Positions 46,630-55,886 of a stretch of 64,000 nucleotides of DNA are shown piece after piece. Positions within the stretch are counted from its first letter, which is position 1; the number at the start of each line of letters is the position of its first letter. Below the pieces are notes generated by a model. It ran no database searches. It saw nothing but the letters and a program-made list of their open reading frames with translations, and was not told the origin of the DNA. Position numbers and translations under genes: made by a program. Source of the stretch: Isoetes taiwanensis (lineage: Eukaryota; Streptophyta; Lycopodiopsida; Isoetales; Isoetaceae); NCBI GenBank assembly GCA_021234155.1, contig JAJEKV010000011.1, positions 8,357,132-8,421,131 of the forward strand, given 5' to 3'.

Positions 46630-47296
46630 TGAAAGGTTTCAGCATATAAGTCGTGTGAATCATAGAACTCTACCTATGAGAAGCAGTGGCCGTAGGTTAT
46701 GAGTTGTACATGCATTCATGAGAAGCAGTGGCAGTGAATGTAAGTGAAGAGTGTCAAAATGAAAAAAAGGGGCGCTGCCTTACTTTGAGGTGCGTAGAAT
46801 TGAATTTTAAAGCGATTAGAGTCTATCAGCGCCCCATATGCTTTCCGCCGTATAAAATACGCGTGAAAAGAATACGTATGAAACCCGGTTAGGTTTCAAC
46901 AATTCAGAGACAATGATTGACACCTGTATGATATTTTTGGAAAGTATATCATCACCTGAACCGTCGGATTTCATATACAGGTAGCGATATATATATATCG
47001 TGGCGTATGCAGGAGGTGGCGGTGCGACCAGCAGGGTGGAGCATAGGAATGATTATATGACAGATTGATTGAACTAGCAGGGTGGAGCATAGGAATGATT
47101 ATGTGACAGATTGATTGAACTAGCAGGGTGGAGCATAGGAATGATTATGTGATAGATTGATTGAACTATGATTAATAAGTATTAAGGGATTAGTGACCAT
47201 ATTTTGGCTCCCTTATTACTTGCTGAGTCAAGTTGTTAATGATAAATCTTGCTAGACATTTGAATTAAGAATATATATTTTGCTCTATTTCTATCA
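46630..47296 (+). repeat. 3' LTR of copia 2
   Basis: It starts TGAAAGG after AAGGAGGAG and ends ATTTCTATCA. TSD AAGGT follows at 47297-47301. Confidence 0.94.
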
Positions 47297-47301
47297 AAGG
47301 T

Positions 47302-47928
47302 TATATGGTTAGTGTTGATCACATCAAAGATGACAGCATTTGATTAAGCAGGAATAAGCACAGTGGATCCAAACAATGTGAATAGCCATAGTGAACTTAA
47401 ACCTAAAGGTTTATTTACTATGGTGACCATTGGAGTTGTGTAAATATTAAACCATTGGAATTGCACAAATTATATTAACAGAAGGTTGACACTAGGTCAA
47501 CTATTTCGGGAGGGAACCGAGATTCGAATTCTCGGTCCAATGGCGAGAAGGTAACCTGCACTCTGAGAATGATTGTAGGCTTTCGGTTAGGCCAGACGAC
47601 CGGACTAAAGGCTATAAGTGAAATCAAGATGAATTACGATTACATTGGTTGGGAGGTTTACCTAAACCTGAAGGATCGAGGTCTGTATAGAATATGGGAT
47701 ATTTGTATGGTTAGAAGATATTCATTCATAACCATTGCTTTGTAGATATGGTGATTTATTTGATTATGATATGAAGGGTTAAATATTCCAATGTTTAAGA
47801 CTACAATTCATGATATTATTTCCATGAATTTCATGATGTCTTGTGATTAATCATTATAATGGTTATTTGAGTAGCACAAATCTCTGGTTGTTTTCATTGA
47901 ATCTAAGCGAGTTAATAAATATCTTACA
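47302..47928 (+). repeat. 3' LTR of copia 1, second part
   Basis: It continues the LTR cut at 28330 and ends ATCTTACA. TSD TTCTT follows at 47929-47933. It matches about 10246-10850. Confidence 0.92.
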
Positions 47929-48085
47929 TTCTTCAGAGCCAGTGGCGATTGTACACATGAATGAGCGACCGTTGCCTTTTAACTTAGAAAGCAGGGCCCA
48001 GAATCCAGCTCTCATTGGAGGCATCATAGAATTGTACGCTCAAAACTACTTATCTTTCGCACGACAATACGTTGTTTTGCACTAA

Positions 48086-48566
48086 TTTATCCAAATTGTT
48101 TTATTTAGGGAGTACCACGGCATTTGATGCCTCATTAGAAGGGTGATTCAAGTGGAAAGCGGTCGTGCCCCTTCGGTTGCACAGAGACGGATCTGCACTG
48201 CGGAGGGGTGCACCCACGACAGAGTGCACCGGGATCCTAGATTCCCTGCTCTCACACGCGATGGGGCCTGGGGACACCATCAGAGCCACCATCGAAATCA
48301 CTGGTGGCCCGTTGACAGACACTCCGGTCCTCGAGCCCAGGCACCGAGAAGTACAACCAGAATCGCAGCTGAGCGCGAGAGGGCAGCGCGACGACGACAA
48401 GATCCACAGATGGCCGCCCGCATGTTGGTGGCCTCAGCCAGACATAGAGATGCTGCGAGGCAAGACGCTACTATAATGTGTTTGCAACATATTATGACAC
48501 CCGAGGCGGCATTAGAAGCCTTTCCAGAGGGGCCAGATGCTTGGTTGCACTTCCTCCTCCGATGTG
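48086..48566. other. GC-rich interior of the foldback element, function unknown
   Basis: Long overlapping open frames occur on both strands (for example 48143-48658 plus) because the segment is GC-rich and poor in stop codons. No family resemblance was seen. Confidence 0.35.
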
Positions 48567-48686
48567 TTACAGCTCTGTTTCCTCCTCCTCCGATGTGCTG
48601 CAGCCCACATCGTCATGAATGTCATACTCACTGTCATTTTCATCTAAAATCTCACTAATTGAATCATCGGTGTCTGCCTCTGCCAT
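48567..48686 (-). CDS. Small acidic ORF of the foldback element
   Basis: ATG at 48686 reads MAEADTDDSISEILDENDSE and ends EEEETEL-stop, 39 aa and strongly acidic. Such acidic N-termini often begin transposase genes, so this may be a first exon or a truncated remnant. No homologue was recognised and expression is unproven. Confidence 0.3.
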   Translation of the reverse strand: MAEADTDDSISEILDENDSEYDIHDDVGCSTSEEEETEL

Positions 48687-49104
48687 GGTCTTGCACTCTA
48701 TTTGGAAGGCAAATAAAAACTAATGCACAATGGGCGAGTTCATGAGTAAAATAAATGGAAGGAGCATGAACTTGGTACTTTAACGTTGGCTGACGCACTA
48801 GTGTTTGGACACTTGCCTGTTTGAGTGAACCTACAAGACAACGGTTACATTAAATACATTGACGTAATGGAACACGACGCTATGATGCTCTTCGACACGA
48901 GAACTAAAGGGAGGAAGAATGATTAACTTAGCAAAGAGGCAGAAAGCATGGCGATTAAAATAGCACATTCCTAAATATTATGGAAAAAGAGTGACCCACA
49001 TTCATGAAGAGGAGCCCCAACTCAAGAAAGGGAGATATTTACAAAAAACCCCTACAATAATGAAAAGCAAGGGGGCAGATGCATTTTACCAGAGAAAGGA
49101 GATC

Positions 49105-49145
49105 AATGGGTGGGAGGGAGGGAGGGAGGGAGAGAGAGAGAGCAC
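49105..49145. repeat. GGGA/GA simple repeat
   Basis: A 'gggagggagggaggg' run is followed by a GA run. Confidence 0.9.
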
Positions 49146-49430
49146 CTTTGTGTTCTTGAAAGGTGCTTCCTGAAAGCCAAGTCTGCAATGAATATGAATG
49201 TGTGCAGGCTGAAGGTCTTCTATATATAACATGTTTGGCCTTGCTCTCCTAGTAGAACGGTTCGCTTAAGCGAATCGTTCTACTATTGCCAGAAGTTGAC
49301 AGAGACTAAGCAAGGGGAAGAAGATGCGTCTTGATGAGCGGGGGATTCACGGGGGATTCACTCAAGTGAATCCCCGCTGGAGTGCCCTTCAAATGCATCT
49401 TCATGAGGGGGGATTAACCCGGTGGTTCCT

Positions 49431-49940
49431 GGGGCAGAGAAGATTCCTGGCCCTATAGATATACGTGCATATTGGAGGATTCACTTATGTGAATCCTCCA
49501 TTGTGCAAAATAAGGTGCACGATTTGCACCAAGCAACTTGCAAGCATGCTGCATTGGGCTTCGTGCTTGGGGGGATTCACACAAGCGAATCCTCAAAGTG
49601 GGTTTCACTTAAGTGAATCCCCCCAAGCATACTTTGAAGCATGCGAAGCAAGGACAAATAAATGCTTGTGAGGATTCGCTCAAGCGAATCCTCACAAGAG
49701 GATTCACTTAAGTGAATCCTCCCAAGCAGGCGAAATCAATGCATTAAATGCTGGATATTTTTCACATGATTTTTGGTTAACCAGGGTCGAGGATTCGCTT
49801 AAGCGAATCCTCTATAAAGCAGACGTGGATGCCATGTTATAGGAGGATTCACTTGAGTGAATCCTCCTGATTCACTTGAGCGAATCCAGAGGATTCGCTC
49901 AAGCGAATCCTCTTGGCACCTCTAGTCAATTTAGGGAGCC
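49431..49940. repeat. Right terminal inverted repeat of the foldback element
   Basis: It is the inverted copy of 9149-9625 and ends TTTAGGGAGCC. It is dense in GATTCRCTYAAGYGAATC palindromes, including GATTCGCTCAAGCGAATC at about 49673 and 49892; the palindromes extend left to 49260. Confidence 0.8.
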
Positions 49941-49959
49941 AATAAAGTGGGCGAATCAT

Positions 49960-50165
49960 AAGTGAATGTGACCAGCGAATAGGTGGTAATCACAACAAAA
50001 AGAGACCCATGAGTAGGTGGGAACCTCGAGTTAAATTGGTCCACGAGTAGGTGGTAACCAAGAACCAAGTTGGTCCATGAGTAGGTGGTAACCAAGAATT
50101 AGTGGCCCATGAGTAGGTGGCAACCACTAGTATGGAAAACCACGAGTAGGTGGTAGACACAAAAA
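49960..50165. repeat. Minisatellite (GAGTAGGTGG unit), right part
   Basis: About six copies of 'gacccatgagtaggtggtaac', in the same orientation as 7386-7547. Confidence 0.8.
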
Positions 50166-50313
50166 TCACGAACTTAACAAAATAATAAAGTTGTCAATGG
50201 TTTATAAAAAGTTTTGAAGGCTAATCATCTTCATCTTAAAGTTGATATTAACGAGTTTCTGAAAGTTGTATTCAATGCAAGTGAGGTCAGTTGCTTCCAA
50301 GAAGGGAAGGAAT

Positions 50314-50916
50314 TGGTATAGTTTAAGGTTAACATCTAATAATGAGCTCGGGGGAGTGGCCAATAGGCAAAATCATATAAATCATGGTTGGGAACAAAAG
50401 GCAAAGGCAAAGGGTTTGCTAAAGAAGGCTAAATTCGGAGGGACTTTTATAATTAGAACCTGAACTTTAATTGGCGATATCTTCTCAACCAGAGATCCGA
50501 TTTGGGCAAATTTTACTTTTCTAGAACCAGCTCAGAATCTACTTTCCTAATTGGGGAAATATGTTTTCTGGTTGGTTCATATGAAGAAGATATAGCAAAA
50601 ATAGTGACCGGGGATCAAAGAAGTCTGCTTTACTCCTTCGCTCTCAAAGCTTTTCCTAGAGCTTCTGCTGATCTTGTCTAGTAAATTATTACCATCCCCA
50701 AATCAAACTTTTGATGTATCATATTGAGGACTGCTAGCTCGAGGAAGGAGCTACAAGTGGAAGCTAATTATCAGATATGCCTTATCTTTATGTTGCAGCC
50801 TGATATTGCTAGCTGAATGGTCCGATTGGATGTAGAGCTCCTTTTAATAAGGCGTTAGCTACTAATTTGTGTAAAGGTTTTATATTTGTTCAGGTGCTTA
50901 GAAAAACATCGTATCA
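50314..50916. repeat. 3' LTR of the outer element
   Basis: Matches 6408-7059 and is followed by TSD GCCAA at 50917-50921. Confidence 0.85.
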
Positions 50917-50921
50917 GCCAA

Positions 50922-51636
50922 TAACAAAGGAGTCACCATCTAACGCACCGCAAAGTCTTATTGTTAACTTGCAAGACAATACAAATGATTGAAGATTGCG
51001 AGAGGTAAGAATAGCAAAATGCTATCTTTTTTAGATGCATTCAACATGGACTGTCTCAAAAACCATTCACATAAAGCAAAGGTGGAGAATTAAGAATAAC
51101 AAAATGCTATCTATTTTTTAGATGCATTCAACACACATATGGGCTCTCCCCAAAAGCATTTGCATAAAGCAAAGGATTCAAGAAAACATAATCATAATGA
51201 GATTCATGTACATGTGCATGTGGGCTTAGTATCCAAAACCATCGGCATAGGACAAAGGATTTTTTAAAACACAACGGGGTTAAATACATATAATATGCTT
51301 CCAATATAGAATTAACTCATTGCATTAACGTCAACCAAGTCTTTCACAACCCATGGAGAAGAATAGAATTAAATAGAATGGAATAGAATAGAGTAGATTT
51401 TTTAACGTCCATCTAAGAGTAATAGGCATGAACCCATACGATGGGCTAGAACAACCCAGAACATCACCAAGCATAACGAAAACATTACAAAGCTTGGGAA
51501 AAACCCAGACGAAAATATGAGTTGGTCCTTAGGCCAGACAATCAAATTGAGCTTTAAATTCTATGTAATAATATATCGTTCATGTTATCTAAACATAAGG
51601 AACCCAATGATTGGATGGCCTGTGGTCTGGAATAAC
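50922..51636. other. Non-coding region with ~100-bp imperfect tandem repeats
   Basis: 'caaaatgctatct...ttagatgcattcaaca' followed by '...cataaagcaaagg' recurs at about 51010 and 51105, with a weaker copy near 51200. No gene was recognised. Confidence 0.55.
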
Positions 51637-52042
51637 TTTTTTTTTTTTTTTTTTTTTTGTGATCTGAATAGACATTTTCTTTAAACTTGATGTGGCAAAT
51701 AAATGGTAAAAGAACCACCCATAGAAGATTCTAAATATGCGTACCAGGATTGACTGGTAGTACATCTAAAAATATGGTCCAGTCTACACCATGCAAAAAA
51801 ATAATAGGCACAAGCTTAATTATGTTCTATCTCTAGGCTTTAATGGTGATTAGAGGTGGAAGAGCCCCCCTAAGTGACGAGAAATGAATCTACTAGGACT
51901 AGGATTAGACGGCCGATGAAATTTATGACGAAGTTTTAAGGTTCTGACCTAAACAGTATGGCAGACCCTCGAGCTGATAAAGGACTTGGCAGGTCACAAG
52001 TGACCAAAAATATCTTCTAAGATTGTGGCGGGTAATTGAATC

Positions 52043-52359
52043 ATGGGTTTTAATTTAGACGGTTGGACTGATAGCCATAGCTCTGAGGATGAGTTTACAC
52101 CAGACGTAGAGACGGAGAGGGAGCTTCTTTGATGCAAAAATTCTGAAATCCTTGAGCAACTAAGTATGAATAGGAGAGGAGGCGGTCGGAGCTTTGACTC
52201 CAAAAGAAGTTTTAATGATAGCAGAGGTGGATACAATGCTAAAAGAGGCGGAGGTTTTAACCGAAACCCAGGTGGTTACTTCAGGAACAGCAATAATGAG
52301 CAATATGTTCCCGACAACAAAATGAGGATGATATTGATTCGGAAAACGAAAATCTACAG
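52043..52359 (+). pseudogene. Copy A exon 1: acidic then RGG-rich N-terminal region
   Basis: ATG at 52043 gives MGFNLDGWTDSHSSEDEFTP, then an RGG-type stretch (MNRRGGGRSFDSKRSFNDS ... NAKRGGGFNRNPGG), suggesting RNA binding. A TGA replaces the Trp seen in copy B, and a 4-nt deletion near 52315 shifts the frame relative to copy B. The exon ends ...CTACAG before GTAAAA. The element's putative polyprotein would start here. Confidence 0.55.
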
Positions 52360-52532
52360 GTAAAAACGAAGATTTACTGGTAAAATGAATTACCAAGAAA
52401 ATGCAGTCTACAAGCTGGACGGATTTGCTATCATATATTTATATTAATCTATACGTTGATTAGTTTACTATTATACATCGGAATTATTTTGACTGTACAT
52501 TTTTAGTAGATAGTTTAATATCAAGAGCAAAG

Positions 52533-52578
52533 GGTACATTAGGTGAAGGGCGAAGAGCCAAGAATCACCTAATGTACC
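52533..52578. repeat. Intron 1 hairpin, copy A
   Basis: GGTACATTAGGTGA (52533-52546) pairs perfectly with TCACCTAATGTACC (52565-52578). It is conserved in copy B. Confidence 0.85.
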
Positions 52579-53359
52579 TTTTTGGTCTCTTGGTCGCTAA
52601 TGAAGTCTATCGCTAACGTTCTCATGATTGGCTGCAGTAGTGCGTGGTGATTCTTCTCTTAATGTATCATCTTTCTTTGTTATGGTGTTCTCTTTGGTCT
52701 AAACGGATGTCTCGGGTCTATATAGACTACATTGTGTAGGCATGGATTTACTTGAAGAATTGAAAATTCATAGTCCGGGCAAAGTCGTGAACAACCCCAT
52801 GACAAAAAATAGTAGGTTGACAGGTAAGACTAATTTTACTCTTTGTTAAACATTGAACATGATTGGAGCATTTTTTATAAGTAAAGCTCGCACATAATAC
52901 AGGTACGTTTACCTCCGGTTTTTGCAGTGCATTTTAGGATGTTTTAATGGCAAATACGTTAAACCTTATTTTATAAGGATAATGTGTCTTTGTGGAATGA
53001 TGTGTTCTAATGACTTGGGCATCCCATAGAATGGAAAAAGTTTTGTTTCAAAAAGAATGATGATTGGAGAGTCGGTAGATTCAAAAAAGAGTGTCAATAG
53101 TTTCTAAACGTGTTATCCATAGATTGGTGTACCAGACTCGGATCTATTTAGATCTTTGGATGGAATGATAAAACTATGGAGGGATTGACCAAAGTAGTAT
53201 GATGTGCTAGTAGGATTGTTGTCCAGACTAGTTATGTCCAGGTTTTTTTTAGACACTTCATTTCTCTAGTTTAACTGGAGTTGCATCATATCTATTGGCA
53301 ATAAAAGGAATGAACTATTGAATGGTATGTTATACTCACAAAATGGTATAACTCTTCAG

Positions 53360-55203
53360 GATGAGGAGGAGGCACAAGCGGACAATATTGAGTTTGTACC
53401 TCCAGTATGGAATAGAGACCTTGGACCGATTGGCTATGCTACAAGCAAGATTACATGTCCAAGCTATGCCCGTGCATGAGCGATATTATGTGTTGGATTA
53501 ATCAAGAAAGACAATTCCTTTGCAAGGATGTAAGTTCAACACAATGATTTCCTTGTACTTTCAGTCTAGCAATATTAAATCAATAAAACATCTTCAAGTA
53601 CAAAAGCATCTAGTATCAAGGAAGCCAAGTTATGGTCATTCATTCCTTGATATGCTAAAAATCATTTCATCACTTCTACTTCTAATCAATGAGTACTTCC
53701 TAAGCTCAAAATATAGATAATAATAGTTTTAATCATTGAGAGCTCGAATTCATCAAACCCGGCACCCCTCGACCCTTTTATCTGATCAATACTTGATCCT
53801 CCGTCTTATTCATCTTCTCATCATTCCTATATATCTTTTTGCACGGCCAGTTACGGCTAGATCCAAGTGATTTCGAGAATAGAAACCTCATGCATCTTAT
53901 ATCCCACATGGAATGCCAATGAAGGAATATAGCGTTTCCATCGAGCACATAAAGTACATAAAGCACTTATATACATAAAGCACTCATTTGCTTGCATCTC
54001 TAACTGTTCAATATGAATCTTCAACCTGTAAGACCAGTACAACCTACTGTCACTGCTTCTCATAGGTTGTTCTTGTAGCTACAATATATTCACTGCCACT
54101 GCTTCTCATGAATATAAGATGCATATAATATAACCTGATACACACTAACATTATGTTGCATCGAAAACCACCAGGTACACATACAGATACTCGAAAAGGA
54201 AGCGGCCAGGAAGCCCGAGGAATTATCTGCTATTTCACATTTAGATTTTAATGAATGGCTGGAGTTAGTTCCCAGGCTTAATAAGCTTGGTGAGGATTGG
54301 GACGAAATCAGCAAACTCATTGAGGATATATATGATGGCCTGCCTACTAAAGTATATCACTGCACTATGGAAGAGGATAAGACCAAAAATCAATTCTTCA
54401 AAGGGGTGCTAGCTTTGGAAAAAGCCAATAAGATTAAAAAATCCAGCCTTAGTGATGTGATTATTCAAAAAACAGACACTTATACTGATCAGGATGATGA
54501 AGATGACCCCTTTGGGGAATCGCTCCTGTCTGAACAGGATAAAATTGACATCGGCAAAAAAGGAGCCAGCAGTGGTAATGGGGAGGATGATAAAGACTTC
54601 AGCTTCACTTTACACAATTGTCACCTTTTTCCCATTATTTCAGAAAGACTTGTTGAAAGCCACGCCATATTTTGTAATCAAGGGATTTGGAGAACAAAGA
54701 ACTTTGGAGCCTTAGCCCCCATTAGCCAGGCCTCATGGATCATGCTCGGAGGGATTACACCCGAACAAGAAAAAATGGCTAAAATAGCAGCAGAAAAGAT
54801 GGAAAAAATTGTGTACAAGGAAAAGTTTAAACTGAGAATTGATCATCGGTTCTTTGATAAGAAATGTAACAAGGATACGTCCATATATGTAAGGCAGAAA
54901 GGACATATGGCATATTCCACAATTACAAGGGATCCTTTCTATATCAAAAGAGTTTGGCGAAGCATGTGCCCGTATTTCAAGTGTGTATGTGAACCCAGGG
55001 TGAAGGGTAATGCTTGTAAGGACAACATGACTTGGATTGACCATGCTATCTGGTACATGTTTAATAACCTAGACCACATTTTCCCTGATATGTCAGTTGT
55101 TGCGCAAATGGTCTCAATGAGGAAGTTTATGAAGACTACTCTAAGGGACAGCATAATCGCATACATCTCGTATCTGGAAGTAAGAAACACACTTATTAAT
55201 TAG
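53360..55203 (+). pseudogene. Copy A exon 2: conserved unknown domain, split by a solo LTR
   Basis: After the acceptor CTTCAG the exon reads DEEEAQADNIEFVPPVWNRD. It is interrupted at 53491-54150 and continues from 54156. The uninterrupted part (54367-55203) gives 278 codons with an acidic segment (YTDQDDEDDPFGE), 'HNCHLFPIISERLVESHAIF', and a Cys cluster CPYFKCVCEPRVKGNAC that could bind metal. A GTAAGA donor at 55180 would remove the last seven codons before the stop at 55201. It is nearly identical to copy B (59875-61050). No known family was recognised. Confidence 0.6.
53491..54150 (-). mobile_element. Solo LTR in copy A, minus orientation, copia-2-like
   Basis: The 660-bp segment is bounded on the plus strand by TGTTGG...CTAACA and flanked by TTATG (53486-53490 and 54151-54155). 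It is absent from copy B, whose sequence runs straight across the site. Its reverse complement contains CATGAGAAGCAGTGGCAGTG and CCTATGAGAAGCAGTG, both present in the copia 2 LTR, so it derives from a related copia family. Confidence 0.88.
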
Positions 55204-55886
55204 CATGACAATGATGCTGACCACAGACCCATGGGCAGACCTAAAAATTGGCTTCCCTGTGTGTAAAATGGCAACTATATGCGAGAAAAGCATAAAACCA
55301 AAATCATTCATGAAAGATATGGAGGCTGGTTCCAGTAATGTAGCGGAAAGAAAGTCAAAACAGTTTAAACCCAGAACGCCGTCATATGGAACAGTTGCAG
55401 GTTATGCTCCACCTCGTATTTACCTGGACAAAGTGGCTCTAGTATGGCCGATAACTCCAACATTGAGCAGATTGGTACTCCAAGTGCCATGGGTGGCTCA
55501 GTCTCAAAGCAAAGACAAGAGTCAAATGTCAGAGATGGGGATGGTGTCATCCAACAGCTTAAATATGACAAATAGGTATTGGTACTGTCAATTACAATAA
55601 CTCTTACCTTGTACAATTTTGTTACTCTTTGATGACATTTTGTATAATGACTTGAGTCGTTGTATGAATCAGACAATAGTATATTTTGAATGGTCTTTCT
55701 AAGTTACGAAAGTACCTTTTGACAAGTGAAGCTGACATGCCAGTGTCCATGTCATGCTAGTACATACTGCTACTCCAGTTTTGAAATTTAAAAAAAAAAG
55801 AGTATAGACCTATACAAGTTGACCATGACACCAATCAGATGTTACGATATTTATATCTAAATAATGTAATGTTTGTTTATATACAG
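55204..55886 (+). other. Copy A intron or small exon region between exon 2 and RT
   Basis: A 131-codon frame (55205-55600) and an alternative frame ending GDGVIQQLKYDK before GTATTG could include a short extra exon. The RT acceptor is TTATATACAG at 55877-55886. The segment is almost identical to copy B. Confidence 0.45.

Larger units (their letters stand above)
28331..47296 (+). mobile_element. Ty1/copia retrotransposon 2 (level 4), nested in the 3' LTR of copia 1
   Basis: LTRs 28331-29032 and 46630-47296 begin TGAAAGGTTTCAGC and end ATTTCTATCA. The flanks are AAGGT (28326-28330 and 47297-47301). The primer-binding site TGGTATCAGAGC starts at 29034 and the purine tract AAGGAGGAG precedes the 3' LTR. 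Its Gag-Pol is split by the gypsy element at the codon for Val in EDVLCV/PAIIRN. Confidence 0.95.
10132..47928 (+). mobile_element. Ty1/copia retrotransposon 1 (level 3)
   Basis: The 5' LTR (10132-10850) and the 3' LTR (28219-28330 plus 47302-47928) both begin TGTGAAGTATATATTC and end ATCTTACA. The element is flanked by TTCTT (10127-10131 and 47929-47933). A TGGTATCAGAG primer-binding site starts at 10852 and the purine tract AAAAGGGGAA precedes 28219. Gag, protease, integrase, RT and RNase H follow in copia order but carry stops and frameshifts. It is interrupted by a DNA transposon, a solo LTR and copia element 2. Confidence 0.93.
10122..48085 (+). pseudogene. Small ORF of the foldback element, split by copia element 1
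   Basis: ATG at 10122 plus nine more bases (to 10131) joins exactly, after removal of copia 1 and one TSD copy, to 47934-48085. Together they give a 53-codon ORF starting MSSSEPVAIVHMNERP and ending YVVLH-stop. No homologue was recognised. Its continuity across the insertion supports the insertion boundaries more than it proves a gene. Confidence 0.35.
9149..49940. mobile_element. Foldback-like DNA element with ~0.5-kb terminal inverted repeats (level 2)
   Basis: 9149-9625 and 49431-49940 are inverted copies, starting GGCTCCCTA at each outer end, and share long stretches such as the GTTAACCA region and the CAAGCATTTATTTGTCC region. Both arms are filled with the palindrome GATTCGCTTAAGCGAATC and variants. 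The element interrupts the GAGTAGGTGG minisatellite. Excluding the nested copia element, its own interior is about 0.5 kb on the left and 1.5 kb on the right. No transposase was recognised and no clear target duplication was found. Confidence 0.75.
6408..50916. mobile_element. Outer LTR retrotransposon (level 1 of nest), non-coding internal region
   Basis: Direct repeats 6408-7059 and 50314-50916 both start TGRTATAGTTTAAGG and end near CGTATSA. They are flanked by the 5-bp duplication GCCAA (6403-6407 and 50917-50921). A TGGTATCAGAGC primer-binding site complementary to initiator tRNA-Met begins at 7063, and a purine-rich tract (AAGAAGGGAAGGAA) precedes the 3' LTR. After removing nested insertions only about 0.5 kb (left) plus 0.4 kb (right) of its own internal sequence remains, much of it minisatellite and none of it coding. 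It was therefore probably a small non-autonomous element (TRIM/LARD-like). Confidence 0.85.

Noticed and set aside
48143-48658. 171-aa ORF as a gene
   Set aside because: Overlapping long frames on both strands in a GC-rich tract, no family resemblance and compositional bias suggest chance openness.
49260-49920. CRISPR-like array of regularly repeated palindromes
   Set aside because: The spacers are not unique or of constant length, the repeats are palindromes in an inverted terminal repeat, and the genome is eukaryotic.
51960-52010. Hammerhead ribozyme in the Penelope-like element (CTGATAAAG near a GGTCACAAGTGACC hairpin)
   Set aside because: The core needs CTGANGA plus a downstream GAAA with three stems; neither the exact core nor the GAAA is present.
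55839-55886. Start of the RT protein at the ATG 55839
   Set aside because: These 16 codons precede a TATATACAG acceptor and are shared with copy B, which lacks the RT exon; they are intron.
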